Below are positions 1 through 11,815 of a DNA stretch of 64,000 bases, one piece after another. The stretch comes from Linyphia triangularis (taxonomy: Eukaryota > Arthropoda > Arachnida > Araneae > Linyphiidae), in NCBI GenBank assembly GCA_963978545.1, contig OZ021732.1:20319521-20383520 (forward strand), read 5' to 3'. The position numbers and the translations under genes were made by a program. Numbering within the stretch: the stretch's first letter is position 1; each line of letters opens with the position of its first letter. Under the pieces are notes generated by a model that was given only the letters and a program-made list of their open reading frames with translations, made no database searches and was not told the origin of the DNA.

Positions 1-430
1 AGTGAGATTTTCGTCTTTTCAATCGTGGCTCCTGATGAACGACAATATTTTTGAAAGGTGGAAAAACCTTTCATTTTCTTTATAATCCATAGTTTCCCTT
101 ACAATAACCATGCGCAAATTACTTTTGTATCGTATTATCCACGTAAAAGAAGAATTTTGCGAACGTAGCTGTCATTTGAATTGATATTCATGAGTATATA
201 ATTCGTTAGTCAGTGTTTTTTTTTTTTTTTTTTTGGTCTCAATGAGTACTTTAAATTAATTTATTGTAATTTATGTATTAGTAAAATCCTTCCTAAGCAT
301 CAAATGTGGTATCAGTTTGATACAAGTATTAGTTAATAAATATAATCTTTCATGCACAATATTTACAATGATACAAAATTCTTTGTTGATGCACATAAAC
401 ATTTTTACAAATCAATTAATCAATAAATAC
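1..430. other. AT-rich DNA without a recognisable gene
   Basis: No open frame here looks like a protein. The only notable item is a T run of about 20 near 215-235. The right end grades into the satellite array that follows. Confidence 0.6.
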
Positions 431-1215
431 AACACCTCGATGAACAAGCACATCAAATCAATGAATACAACGTATGCAGAATATAAACAAATCTATGAAA
501 TACAATCCCCTGTATATAGTTTTCAAAGTTTGAGTGCTTAAATTTAAACTCAAGAATTCGCTTTTAAAGTTTTAACACTGAAAAGATCGCTATAACACAT
601 GCAAAATATAAATTTCTAATACATTATGTTGTAATGAATAATGCTATTAGAGTATGAGTGCTTAAATTTAAACTTATAAATATTTTAAAAGCTTTAACAC
701 TGATCAGATTGAATAAAACACATGCAAAATATAAACGAACCAATAAATTGCGTTGTGATGTATAATGCAATCAAATTCTAAGTGCTTAAATTCAAAACTC
801 ATAAAATTTTCTTTCAAAGCTTTTAACTCTGATCAGATTGCCTACAGAGCATGTAAAATATAAAAAAAAAAAAAATAAATTTTTTTGTGATATAAAGTGT
901 AATCAAATTTCGAAAGCTTAAATTTAAACTAAAAAATTTGCTTTGAAAGTTTTAACGCTGACATTATCACTATAACACTTACAAAATACAAACAAACTAA
1001 TAAATTATGTTGTAATGAATAATGCTATCAAAGTTTGGTGCTTTAATTCAAAACTCATAAAAATTTCTTTTCAAGTTTTTGATGCTAATCAGATTGCTTG
1101 CAGCGCATGCAAAATATAGACAAACCAATAAATTGTGTTGTGATAAATGATCTCATCAAAGTTTGAATGCTTAAATTTAAAATTCATACAGTTTCTTTTG
1201 ACGCTTTAACACCGA
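431..1215. repeat. Tandem satellite, unit about 125 bp, roughly six degenerate copies
   Basis: A unit beginning near GTGCTTAAATTTAAACT recurs at about 531, 656, 780, 913, 1036 and 1165, with a partial copy upstream. Each unit carries the same order of blocks: GCTTAAATT, a TTTTAAAG/CTTT block, TTTAACRCTGATCAG, a CATGCAAAATATAAA block, AATAAATTRTGTTG and TAATGCAATCAAA. Spacing varies between 123 and 134 bp and the copies have clearly diverged. I see no coding potential; a short open frame at 317-541 is chance in AT-rich repeat DNA. Confidence 0.75.
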
Positions 1216-1740
1216 TCAGCTTCCCATCTAACCATTCCGAATTCTGAACGCCATGCCATCTGCCAACTTTCCAAACCAAACGAATCGGAATTATTGAGGC
1301 TGCATAATTTCAGCAACACTGGATTCGACAAGGAATGGCAGTAGACGAATTCCACAGTTTCCTATTTTATCTCCTCCGAGTACTCCCTTCGGATTAGGCA
1401 CCGCATCGGAACACATGGAATATAATATTCGCACCCCGTCGAATTTCGGATTGTTCCAGAAAATCCCGCCATTAAATTGGTTAGAATGCACTTGCGCTTC
1501 GTTTTAATTCGTTGCTTTCGCAAGAGCCCCGTGGATGTTGTTATCGCATTTGTCAGCGTCCCGGAGTTTACTGACCGAATGGGATGTTGTTGTTAACAGC
1601 AGTATGTTTAGGGGATTAGGAGGTAACTGTCGATGCTTATTATTTAGTACCGCCAATTTGAATTGGGGCTTTTTGAGACGCATTCATGTAATGATTTTGC
1701 TTTTTGAGTTCTCATAAATTCCACATTTCACACGCTTGCT
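1216..1740. other. GC-richer unassigned segment, possible exon relic
   Basis: This stretch is visibly richer in G+C than its surroundings. On the minus strand, 1291-1491 is open for 66 codons with fairly balanced amino-acid use (Gly, Pro, Cys, Asp). I recognise no domain. A TAA lies in frame a few codons upstream of the open part, and no convincing splice sites settle the question. It could be an old coding fragment, a conserved non-coding element, or chance. Confidence 0.3.
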
Positions 1741-2248
1741 ATAAAAGTAGCACTATTCAAAATTCTTTTTTTTTTTGGGGGGGGGGGGGGGCATTCCTCG
1801 TCACGTGCAGGATACTCAGACTATTTTTAAAACATATTTGCTTGTAGATCGTTTTCGTAAGGATAAAGTTTTAGAATTTGTGATGGTGTCACTTGAGTAA
1901 GGTTATTTTTGTAAGCACAAGAATTTTGTCATAAACTTTTTTAAATCCAAGTATTTTAATCAAACCTTACTGTCAGGTGCGGGACAAACTCGTCTTATTT
2001 CCGTGGAATGGCGTTTTTAGAGTTAAAATGGCCTTTTAATTTAATACCAGACTGCTTGTACGTGAAGCTGGTTGAACAGCACGAAATTGTTTGCAAGTTG
2101 AATACGAGTTGAAACTGACTTATACCGTTATTTCACTTTAAGTCCTTGTGAGCTATGATTCTGTGCGAAATTTAATTAAAAGAATTTTGAGCAGTGTAAC
2201 TTTTGTAGATAAGATGAAATACATTTTCTGAATGATTAGTAAAGTCCA
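1741..2248. other. AT-rich DNA with a 15-G run
   Basis: No gene is visible. A T run passes directly into about 15 G residues near 1777-1791, a typical simple-sequence or assembly-prone spot. Confidence 0.55.
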
Positions 2249-2313
2249 GATCTCATAGCTTAGAAGGTGCTGCTGCTTAGCATGCAAGTGGGCTTGGTTT
2301 CGACTCCCATAAA
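2249..2313 (+). repeat. tRNA-like sequence, probably a SINE head or tRNA pseudogene
   Basis: A good internal A-box match (TAGCTTAGAAGG, from 2256) is followed at tRNA-like distance by a B-box-like GGTTTCGACTCC (2295-2306). The T arm does not pair well and no clean acceptor stem is visible, so this is not a functional tRNA gene. About 90 bp downstream lies a block (2401-2437) that recurs at 45252-45288, which suggests both belong to an interspersed repeat. Confidence 0.4.
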
Positions 2314-2400
2314 TTATCAACGTCCTTTAAATTATTTTTTGATGAAATGGAAAGACATATACAATGGGAAAAATCTTACTGTCTGTTAGGAGTCAAACTT

Positions 2401-2437
2401 CCACCAGATAGTCTACATGGTGACGGTTGTTATAGAA
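2401..2437 (+). repeat. Short interspersed repeat block, partner at 45252-45288
   Basis: The block starts CCACCAGATAGTCT, then TGGTGAYGGTT and TATAGAA. It recurs in the same orientation 43 kb away with only a few substitutions. It may be the body of the repeat whose tRNA-like head lies at 2249-2313. Confidence 0.5.
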
Positions 2438-2518
2438 ACAAGATTCGTCAATTTAGAATGGGGTGATGTATAGAGAAAATTGGTACAGTATTATCTATAG
2501 TTGTGGAAACATAGTTTA

Positions 2519-2723
2519 CTTGAATAAATAGGTTGGTTGTTTTCAGATTATCTGGCGCCCTCAGCAACACGAGGGCTATAATGCGCCGAAACATTCGTCA
2601 TTAGACAAGCCAACATACATTTACAAACACCCATGCCTTACACGGTACTCGAACCCACAACCTCGTGGTCTAGAAGCTAGCACGCTAACCACTATACCGT
2701 TTGGTCGATCTTGAATAAATAGG
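2519..2723 (-). mobile_element. tRNA-derived SINE, copy A, with 14-bp target site duplication
   Basis: The element (2533-2709) lies between two perfect copies of CTTGAATAAATAGG (2519-2532 and 2710-2723). Read on the minus strand it starts near ACGGTATAGTGGTTAGCGTG (A box inside TAGTGGTTAGCGTGC), continues to a B box in GGGTTCGAGTACC, then a unique body ending in an AACCAA tail. This is the architecture of a Pol III-transcribed tRNA SINE mobilised by a LINE. A second copy at 40611-40813 is about 95% identical by eye and has its own different 14-bp duplication, so both are independent insertions. Confidence 0.9.
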
Positions 2724-5700
2724 TGCTGATGAATTGTTTTCTTTAATCTATTTTGATAATCTATGAAAATCGTCACCATGCCATCAGGCCGTTCAGCAAA
2801 CCACCTTTGATACCTTTCTCCCGGAATCTTACAAGGGAAACAGGACTAGTATTGTTTCCAAGGCAACAAACAACACTAGACGTATTAACGGGAGTTCTTC
2901 TTGTGGTAAGCAGACATTAAAACGGTCTGTTTAGTAGAAGATTCTAAATTTTCTTCCTTTCAAGATGTAAAAGAAGGGTTGCTCCACTGACAGTATCTCT
3001 GGAAGGTCTTCCCTCTTGGAATTTACTAAGAATTAACTACCATATCAATTAAGAGACAATATTCAATAGGCTTGATAGATTTTAAGATCTACGTTCTAGA
3101 TTATTCCTAATAACTCATTTTCGAATTTGTTTGTATCGCATATTTTTATAAGAGCCACATTGGCTATCCCATCGTAGCTACATCTGGCCATTCATACGAG
3201 GTAAAATTGTCTAAAGAAAAGATTTATCAGATTTACGATGTTACCCATATGCAGTCACATCTCACAATCCTATTTAGAAATATGTCTGTCTAATAATAGA
3301 AAAGATAATTTTATACCTTGTTAGGGGAAAAATAAAGCAACAAAAATCTTTAATAAGTGATATCTTCTTTTCATGAGGTTTAAATTACATACAAACAATT
3401 AAATATTTGCAAGATAGTATTTAGATCAGGATGTCATTAAATTTTTTTAATTTTCCTTGTTTTTATGATACATTAATTGGTACTGATACTCTTCAGAGCA
3501 AAAGATGAAAAAATATTGAAATTTCGTAAAAAAAATCCATCTCACAGGACAAACACATTATTAATTCATTATGGAATAAAAATTTTATCTCGTATGGGAA
3601 CAAATTAAGAAAGTAACAATTTAAATATTTGAACGTTTAGAAAGTGACTTCTTTCTACAGTCCCTTATTTTCTTGACTGAAATGATTGCCGATTAATTGG
3701 AACATATGTATTTTTACTTTGCACTTAAAATATATACATATATATATATATAGTTTTTTGAATGCAAAGTAAAGTCCAATTAATCGTCAATCATATCAAT
3801 TTAATATTCGCTTTCAATTATTTTAATATAATTTTCAAAGATTTTGTTTGTTCAAATAACATTTCCCTCCTGCATTTTTAAAAAAAATAATTAGAAAAAG
3901 AGAAGGTTTATAAATGAATAAATTAATATATTTCTACGAATGTTTGAAATAGCTAATGAAAAAATTGCGGTTGGAAAGATATTGTCGCAATAATTTGAAT
4001 TCCCATTTGACTAAAACATTAAATGCAAATAAATATAAAAAGATGATACACAAAAGTAGCAATATAAATTTGTATTGCCTTTTTATAAAAACATTGTATC
4101 AATTGTTAATTATTGTATTTAAAAATAAATCGCTTTAAATTATACATATTCATTTTATCGCAGATATCTGAATCTACATTTACTTTTAAACACGATAATT
4201 TAACTATTAAATAAGAAGATTTATTAAAATAAAGGTACATTTTATAGTGCTAAAAGTTAGGCTTCACAAACTGCGAGCAGATATGGGCTGTCTAAAATTA
4301 TCCATAATAACCATACGCTTAAATATATAAGTATCACTTTTGGTTCAAAGTTATATGCAGTATTCTAACGAAAGATATGGCTTGATTCACCACTTAAATC
4401 TTGGGTATTTTATATTTTAAATTTAAAAATCATTATTTGTACAAGCATTTTTAACTTAGTAACACAGTTATGATATCAATAGACTGTACTTTTAACTTGT
4501 AATGTACTATTGATTAATTATATAACATTCATAATTCTGTTATAGAAATATTTCTGAAAATTTCTTTTAATAAGATCTGACCCATAAAAAACGCTTTTTA
4601 TATTACCTCCAAGCAGTTGTACAATAAAGAGTTTCATCAACCCCTAGAGTATATTCTAGCAAAATCAGTAAGGCCTAATCATTAATTTTTTAAAGTGCCA
4701 AGAATGTTGAAACGCTACGATATCCAATTCGCAGGATAAAAACAATATTTTACTAACATAATTAAAAAAAAAAAAAAAACCTTCACTATGATTATTACCA
4801 TTTTCTATTATTTTCTTTTTACTCTTGGACTCCTATTTGGAAGACCCCCACCCCCACGTTAAATTACTTTTCGTGATAAAACCAAAAATTGACTCATTAC
4901 CCATCTAATGAACTTCAGCCAACAATTTTTAAAACTCTGATATAGATTAAACTTTGGCTTAAATTCAAAGCGTGATTTGCAATTTGATTTTGAATACTAT
5001 AGGAAGTATTTCTCTGTTTTACTTTCTAGAAAATATTTTTCTTAGGAATTATGCCCTAAAAATGGCAAAATAAAAGTTTGTATAAGGCCTTCAAAGTCAG
5101 GACTTAAAAACAGAAAGAAATTCTATTATCAAATCTAATCAGTTATCGCAATCATCAAATATTTAATAAAATTCAAAATAGAACAACATCGTTCCAATTA
5201 ATGGTACATCTGTAAAAGTTAATAGAAATTATCAATTAAAATATTATATTACGTAGTGCCCTGATAACGAATTCATGTTCAAGACAATTTTATTTATAAT
5301 TTAGTACGGTAGATAGTGTAAACAAATTGAAATTTACTAAAAAAAAAATATTTTGGTTTACTGTATGATATTTCAATTTTGTTTTTCAAGTAGCCCACCC
5401 CCAAAAGCACAACTAACTCAATATTTGGTTGACAATCCAATTTATAATTTACCATTCATTCCATGCTCCACTGCCACGCTGCATCTGGAGACATTCTATT
5501 TACCGCAGATGGCTGCCACTGTGGAATGAGACAGAAATAAAAACAGACAGAAAAAAGCAAATTTCAAACCCCAAAAGAGAATCTTAAAAAAACGTTTTCT
5601 TCCCTTTTTGTCAGATCTTCGTAATTAAAAAACTGGAAATGGCACATACTATTTTAAATGTCACTACCATCTGCGTTCTTGCGTGATTGTTAATTACAAC

Positions 5701-8700
5701 TTAACTGTTATTGGTTTTTGTAATTGTATTTTTTGTGAGGAAAGTTTAGAGGCTAATTTTGCTGTGTAAGGACAAAGAGCATCAGCACAGCTGTAAAAGA
5801 AGAGAAAAATATTTTTCATTTTCTTAGAATAAGTGTTCGTTTGAAAAAAAAAAAAAAATTAAATTCCTAATTAGAAAAGTATTTGAGAAATTTTAGCGAA
5901 TACTTTTATTGTAAAAGTAATGGTGTGTATTGTGATGTTTTTTTTTCTTTTCTTGTTCTTAAAGTTGACTTGTTTTATATTTTAAAATGAATGTGCTAAT
6001 TTTTTGTATGATGGGTTCAATGAACATTGTTTTCTATTTTATCATTTATGAGTATTTTATGCTTATACATATATTCTTTTGAGGTAATTTATAATGAATG
6101 ATTTTTTAATAGTTTTCTTACGTATTTTTCTCATTAAATAAGATGAAAATAAATATTTTTCAGACTTTGTTATTAATTAAAAAGCTTGAATATATTTTAG
6201 CTTTACTTGATACCTGGTATTTTTGTCGAGAGATTTTTTGAAATCTTTAGAACATAATATTTGGAGGAAAAATATAATGTTTTTTCTTGTCATTAAAGAT
6301 TTATAACCGATTTTATAATTTGTATTTAAATTATAAAATCGGGTTACTTATCAATTTAATTTTTCATCTGATAGTAATAAAATAAGTATGTACTATTCTA
6401 TAATCATTCAGTTAAAGTGTAACATTGAATTACAATCAAACTTATAAAATTTTATAAATATAATTCAAAATTTAAATAATAAATTCATCCCAGTATCTCT
6501 TAGGAACTTCTGCAGAAAAATATAAAAAAATAAATATAGAAATAAATCTCTTTACTAATATTGTGACTTCTAATGTGAAAAGAAGTCTCACATATTTACC
6601 AAATCGAAAAAGGCTAAATGTAGAAATAAGTAATGTTGTAAAATCATTATTATTATTTTTATTATTATTAGTATTATTATTTTTGTTTTATTTCTGAATA
6701 TTTTCATGAAAATATTTTTTTTTACTGTTTACTTGCTTTACTATATTTAGATATAATAAAAATCTATCAGTTCAGAAATTGATGTTAGAAATATACTCAT
6801 CCCATTCTGTAACCACTTAGGGTCCAATAAAATAAAAATGACATTTATCGAATGAAAAATTATAGAAATTGTAAGTTAACAAGATAGTTATTATATAGCT
6901 GTCTTAAATCATATTTTGAAAGTTCTTGTCAACACGAAATAGTTCTATGAATGAACTTCAAAGAAAGATAAAATATTTAATTCATAAATGATGTATTATT
7001 TAGGAAATAATACCTAGAAATAATAAGTATAATTTAGTCTGTATACAAATATCGTTTTGTTTTGAAAGTATCACAGAATATAAGAAAAAGTTTTTAAGGA
7101 ATTACATATGTATTTTTTTTTTTTTTTAAATGTAAATTTATTCTTATGAAAGTTAACAATCAACTGTTGCCCACCTTTGAAATTCGCGGTTATTTAATAT
7201 AGTGCAATAAGCTTATAAGGTTTTTGACGGTATACCCTTATCACGTACTTGCACAGTTTTTATATGATCACTAATATAGAAACTTGAAAGTTATAGTATA
7301 ATTTTTATATTTACTACATACCATTCCCAACAGAGTTTGTGAAAATCTAAACTGCTGTTTTATCTCTGAATTGACTCTTTATATATGGCTATTCTAATCG
7401 CGAAAATAGCACTAAACTTTCTTTCACAAATAACCTCCTATATGCGTAGAGGTTAAGAGAAACGTTGACTGGTATATATGTGCTGTATTTTGGTCAGTAA
7501 TTGCTTGCCCGGTATTACTGAAAAAATATCTGAGCTTTAGATGGATATCTAAGTTTACAAATTGTTCTTTGTTTTTCAAACAACAACATAGCCGTCACTT
7601 TTATTAGGCTGCGCAAAACGAAAAAAAAAATTAAATAATCATTAATTTCTAATTCTTTTTAAATATATGCATTAGAATGTACTTGAATGTACAGCTACGA
7701 ATAAAACTTTATTTCGCATTCTACTTAATATGGCACTCAGTTTTTAATAAAAAATTACCGTTACTTTTCATTGTATTTTAACTTATTTAAAATTAAGTGA
7801 ATACTACATGGCTCACGTTCTTACTTTGTTGCCTTAAAGCCACACTGCTTGTTAACTTATTTGAAAATAAAATTGTCATTAACTGAAGTTTGACAATTTT
7901 ACCTCTTAGTAGTTGGAAATCTTAGTTGAACTTAAAGAAGCGTCTTTAAATAAAAATGTGAAAGGGATAAATCCCCAAATATATAACGTTCTAGCTTTCT
8001 AAATAACTCAACCAATGAAATAACTAACATAGCTTATATAAACACACATACTACAGTTTATGAAATATAATATTAATTAATCTTATTAGGACTATTAAAT
8101 TTATATATCTGGAATAAATCCCACAATTGGCTTTAAATCATTATAACATTTTTGAATTCATTTATTTCATTTAATTTCAACTTATATATTCATGCACTTG
8201 TGATTCTTTTTAATGTCAATTATATATTTAAACTGATAATTAAATACAATCTTTAATGGAGCCTGTTTCATCAATCCTTTAAATGTATCAAACAAACAGG
8301 TATATCAAACTTCATTTTGAAGAAACAAACATACCAATAAATTATATAAAAACTGAAGATATTATAGATATCCAAAACTTAATAAATCACCGAGTTTAGA
8401 ACATTTATTTCCAATCAATTTATAATTTTCAAAATAATCTTTTTATCGTTATACTTGTCATGAACATATGAACTTATAAGCATTTTGTTATTTGAAAATC
8501 TGTTTAAATTGCTCAGTTAATAAAATATTGCAACGTAATCAATTGCATCATTCCTTTATTATTATATGTATCATACTTGTATCAACGAAATGCATAATTC
8601 ATTTTCAAATTAAAAATGTTACATCATATAAACTCATTCGGGAATTTAAATGAAGAGCAAGTTTATTTAGCAAGCGCAAAATTTTACTCTGTGACATTTC

Positions 8701-8975
8701 AGAAATATATTTACTTAAAACTGAGATCGATATTTATTCAGCAAAGCAATTTCTTAAAAGTTTATTTGTTCGTCTTCAATTCTCAGTTCAATTTTTTTTT
8801 CTTGAGCGTCATTTATTTGACAGTATAATATTTGTATCCTATGCAACAACTACGTACTACTTTTCCTTCGATGCATATTAATCTAAAAAATATTTCTGAT
8901 GCCAAACGTCTTTCAGGTAGAATGTGTAATTTATTACTGAATTTTGACATTTAGTAGTTTAAGAACCGGTCTTAA
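2724..8975. other. Long AT-rich segment without recognisable genes
   Basis: I find no exon, transposon protein or RNA gene. Open frames here are short, rich in Lys/Asn/Ile/Phe and chance-like, including 3956-4138 and 8616-8828. Items seen are the hairpin at 3681-3796, A or T runs, and short ATT-rich simple sequence near 6645-6685. Confidence 0.55.
3681..3796. repeat. Imperfect inverted repeat (hairpin)
   Basis: ATGATTGCCGATTAATTGGA and the following TTTACTTTGCA pair with TGCAAAGTAAAGTCCAATTA and CGTCAATCAT about 40 bp downstream. One arm has an extra stretch of roughly a dozen bases. The loop is a TATATA tract. It may be a small fold-back transposon remnant. Confidence 0.6.
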
Positions 8976-9170
8976 TTATTATTATTATTTTTATTGTTGT
9001 TGTTAGTATTATTAGTATTATTATTATTAGTATTATTATTATTAGTATTATTATTATTAGTATTATTATTATTAGTATTATTATTAGTATTATTATTATT
9101 ATTAGTGTTATTAGTGTTATTATTAGTATTAGTATCAGTATCAGTATCATTGGTATTAGTATTAGTACTA
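8976..9170. repeat. (TAT/TAG) triplet microsatellite with 15-bp higher-order unit
   Basis: The core is built of TATTATTATTATTAG units repeated several times, grading into TAGTATCAG and TTAGTAC triplets, then a T run. The open frames on both strands are only low-complexity translations of this tract. Confidence 0.9.
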
Positions 9171-9298
9171 GTATTTTTTTTTTTTTTTTCTTTTGAAAAT
9201 CTGTTTACGTGATGGATTTGGGAGATTTTCTGCTTCAATCAATAGATACCAGTCATTGAAAATAAAATAAGAGATTTTTTAATAATGGTTTTGCTATA

Positions 9299-9723
9299 GA
9301 GGAAGTCCAAGTAAGGATGATTCTCTACACTCGCTATGTTACAAATTGTAGCCCAGTGTTTTTAGAAACTACTTTCAATAAAACCTTGAAATTTGGTGAG
9401 TAGGTACGAAAAATATCACCCAACGAAATGACATAATTTTTTTTTTCATTTAATGTCTATCAATAATAAATGAAAATTAAAATAGCAAAATACAACACCA
9501 GATAGAGCCACCGCATATGCATCGACGTAAGGATTTGAAATATAAAATAAAATATATTAGACACTATTTTCGAGTTTTTAATTTATGTCATTTCATTAAA
9601 TGATCATTTTCGTACTTATTGTCACCAAATTTCATGGTTTTCGACAAAGTAGTTTCTAAATGCACTGGGCTAGAAGATTGTAACATAGCGAGTACAGGAA
9701 ATGATCCTTACCTTGACTTCCTC
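9299..9723. mobile_element. Fold-back repeat with ~140-bp inverted arms
   Basis: The left arm (9299-9439) starts GAGGAAGTCCAAGTAAGGAT and passes through ACTCGCTATGTTACAA, TTAGAAACTACTTT and GAAATGACATAA. The right arm (9580-9723) is its reverse complement with about 80-85% identity by eye. The ~140-bp loop is AT-rich. No protein is encoded and no clear target duplication is visible, so the superfamily is open. The hAT-type MITE at 9766 lies 42 bp beyond the right arm. Confidence 0.85.
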
Positions 9724-9765
9724 CTCTTTTCTGATTTCAGGGGCACCTCCAGAAAGGTCCCCTAC

Positions 9766-10092
9766 TAGAGGTCGGAAATATCGATCAAAATAAATATCGA
9801 TACTATATCGTTGCATAGAAAAAATATCGATAAAATATCGATATATCGATACATGATTTTTTTATTTTTATTATTTGATTTTCAATTTTGCCAGAAACGA
9901 AGTTTTTCAGAACAAGTTACTACTTTTCATTCTTTTTGTAAGGTGACTACTTTCCCAACTGGAATGGAACTACAAAACGATCATTAAAAGAATAAAAATG
10001 TTTGAAAATATCGATAAATCGGTGACTTTTATCGATATTTTTTGGAAAATATCGATAAAAATATCGTCGTATCGATATATCGCCGACCTCTA
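9766..10092. mobile_element. Non-autonomous hAT-type MITE, 327 bp
   Basis: The termini are TAGAGGTCGG and its exact inverse CCGACCTCTA, flanked by 8-bp direct repeats that match at seven of eight positions (TCCCCTAC at 9758-9765, TCCCCCAC at 10093-10100). An 8-bp duplication and a YAGRG-type terminus are hallmarks of hAT elements. The two subterminal regions hold eight copies of TATCGATA, four on each side. No transposase is encoded, so movement would need a transposase in trans. Confidence 0.85.
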
Positions 10093-10100
10093 TCCCCCAC

Positions 10101-11170
10101 CCTAGGCTTTCGAAAAAGTTACAGAATGGTGATAAACAATAGAGTTTACAGGAACAAGAGGTTGTGTGCAGTGCAGTTAAATTTTAATTATCAATTTGAA
10201 TAGAAATAAATGCGTAGAACTATTGATTAATAATTTCTTGAGATGTTAAATTAATATATTTTTTTAAGATCAAGATTTACACAAGTAACTTTATGCTTGC
10301 ATTAGTCTGCAAATAATGCTGCCCGCACCTATGACTCCTCTGGATTAATTATTAATACAGTGGACTACTTTCGGCTATTTGCAGGTTCGTTTGGTGATGT
10401 TTCATGATGGATTCACTAAATAATGCCTCTAATGATATGGATAAACACTACTTACTTTTAAATCTAGCTTTATATGTATATTATAAAAGCTAAAAAAAAT
10501 ATATATGCGAGAGGATGATGCAATTTTGAATAAATGGTCCACTAAAGTCTACAATTGCTTACTAAAATAAGATCATATAGTGCATTTACCGACGTTCTCA
10601 TACCAAAAATCAAAAATTTCCACGCATTCTGTTTTGTATTCGATCAACTCATCGAATTCAATATCTATAACTTAAGTGTAGGAAGTTGATATTGGTTGAC
10701 TTTGTAATTCATAAAATATTTCCGCTATGATAAAATATTTCCAGTAATCTAAATAAAGAAGAAAATTTATCGTAATCGTAAGATAGTATATTAATACTAT
10801 TCGTATCTTAATTCAATTAATTATTAAATAAAATTAAATGTATAGAATAAATAAATTAATCACGTAAAGATATAGATACATTAGATTAATTTTTTTTATA
10901 TAAAAGGAGCTCTCTGGTTTCACCTTAACAATTCTAAGCGATGCGATGGTGGATATCAAGGCGGAAGACTTACACTTCAAGGTTTACTTAAAAGAAAAGA
11001 CAAAACATGCTTCATTGCAATTTAAAATCACTATAATCCATGTCCTCAAATTTACCTCCTGTTAAATAAAGCCGTTCTCTATTCTCCTCTGAATATTATC
11101 TTTTCCCAACTTTTTTATTGTTTTTGTTCTAGATACAGCAAACTAAAACCGAACGTTGATTGCGTTAATA
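10101..11170. other. AT-rich DNA without a recognisable gene
   Basis: No coding or repeat structure that I can support lies between the MITE and the LTR element. Confidence 0.55.
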
Positions 11171-11174
11171 TAAA

Positions 11175-11390
11175 TGTTGTATGACGAAGGGGTAAAAGTG
11201 AAGAGGCCAATTAAATGGACAGCAGGTTTATTCGTGCATAAGATAGAAATAGGTTCTTAAACCTAAACTAGGAGAGGCTACTTCCACGTCCTTTCACCCT
11301 CACTCCTTCAATCATACTCTCTCTCTGGCGACGAAGTCGCCGCTAGGGGATTACATTAGCAGCGCCCTCTACATCAATGGGGATAAGACA
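11175..11390 (-). repeat. 3' LTR, 216 bp
   Basis: This is identical to the 5' LTR except for one G/A difference about four bases from its outer (start) end. It is bounded by TG and CA. On the coding strand it is preceded by a short purine-rich stretch (GGATGGCGGAG) that is the best candidate for the polypurine tract. Confidence 0.93.
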
Positions 11391-11815
11391 CTCCGCCATC
11401 CTGATTGAGGAGGACCACCGACTCATTGATATATACTAATCCTGTAAATAAAGATATTGAAAAATACAGCACAATAATAAAATTTAAACAACATTAATGT
11501 CTTGAAGATCACAACGTGTAGTTCTTAAAAATTTAAAGTCTGTGCAAAAAGTTCTTGCACCATGAAAAGTTTGTAGAAAGGGAAAAAAAAGTCTCCTCTT
11601 CAAAAAGTTTGTGTGAAAAAAAAAAAATATCTTCTTTCAAAAGTTCATAAAAAGAAAAAAAAGTATCTTCTTTAAAAAGTTTGTATGATGGAAAAAAAGT
11701 CTCTTCTTTCAAAAGTTCATAAAAAGAAAAAAAAGTCTCTTCATTCAAAAGATCATAAAAAGAAAAAAAAAGGTCTCTTCTGTAAAAAGTTCTTGTAGAA
11801 GAAAATTGAAGAAAC
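11391..11815 (-). other. Retrotransposon 3' untranslated region with ~36-bp minisatellite
   Basis: Between the integrase stop and the 3' LTR, 11540-11810 consists of about seven degenerate units of roughly 36 bp, each like AAAAAGTTCATAAAAAGAAA followed by AAAAGTCTCTTCTTTC. The minus-strand open frame at 11533-11748 is only a translation of this array (a repeating Phe/Lys/Glu peptide), so I do not call it a gene. Confidence 0.8.

Noticed and set aside
431..1215. CRISPR-like array
   Set aside because: Units are contiguous, diverged and without unique spacers; the genome is eukaryotic.
2249..2313. A functional tRNA gene
   Set aside because: The A and B boxes fit, but the T and acceptor stems do not pair; kept only as a tRNA-like repeat.
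8959..9238. Overlapping long open frames on both strands
   Set aside because: They translate a triplet microsatellite (poly Ile/Leu/Asn), not proteins.
11533..11748. 71-codon repetitive minus-strand frame
   Set aside because: It translates the 36-bp minisatellite in the retrotransposon 3' region and has no separate start context.
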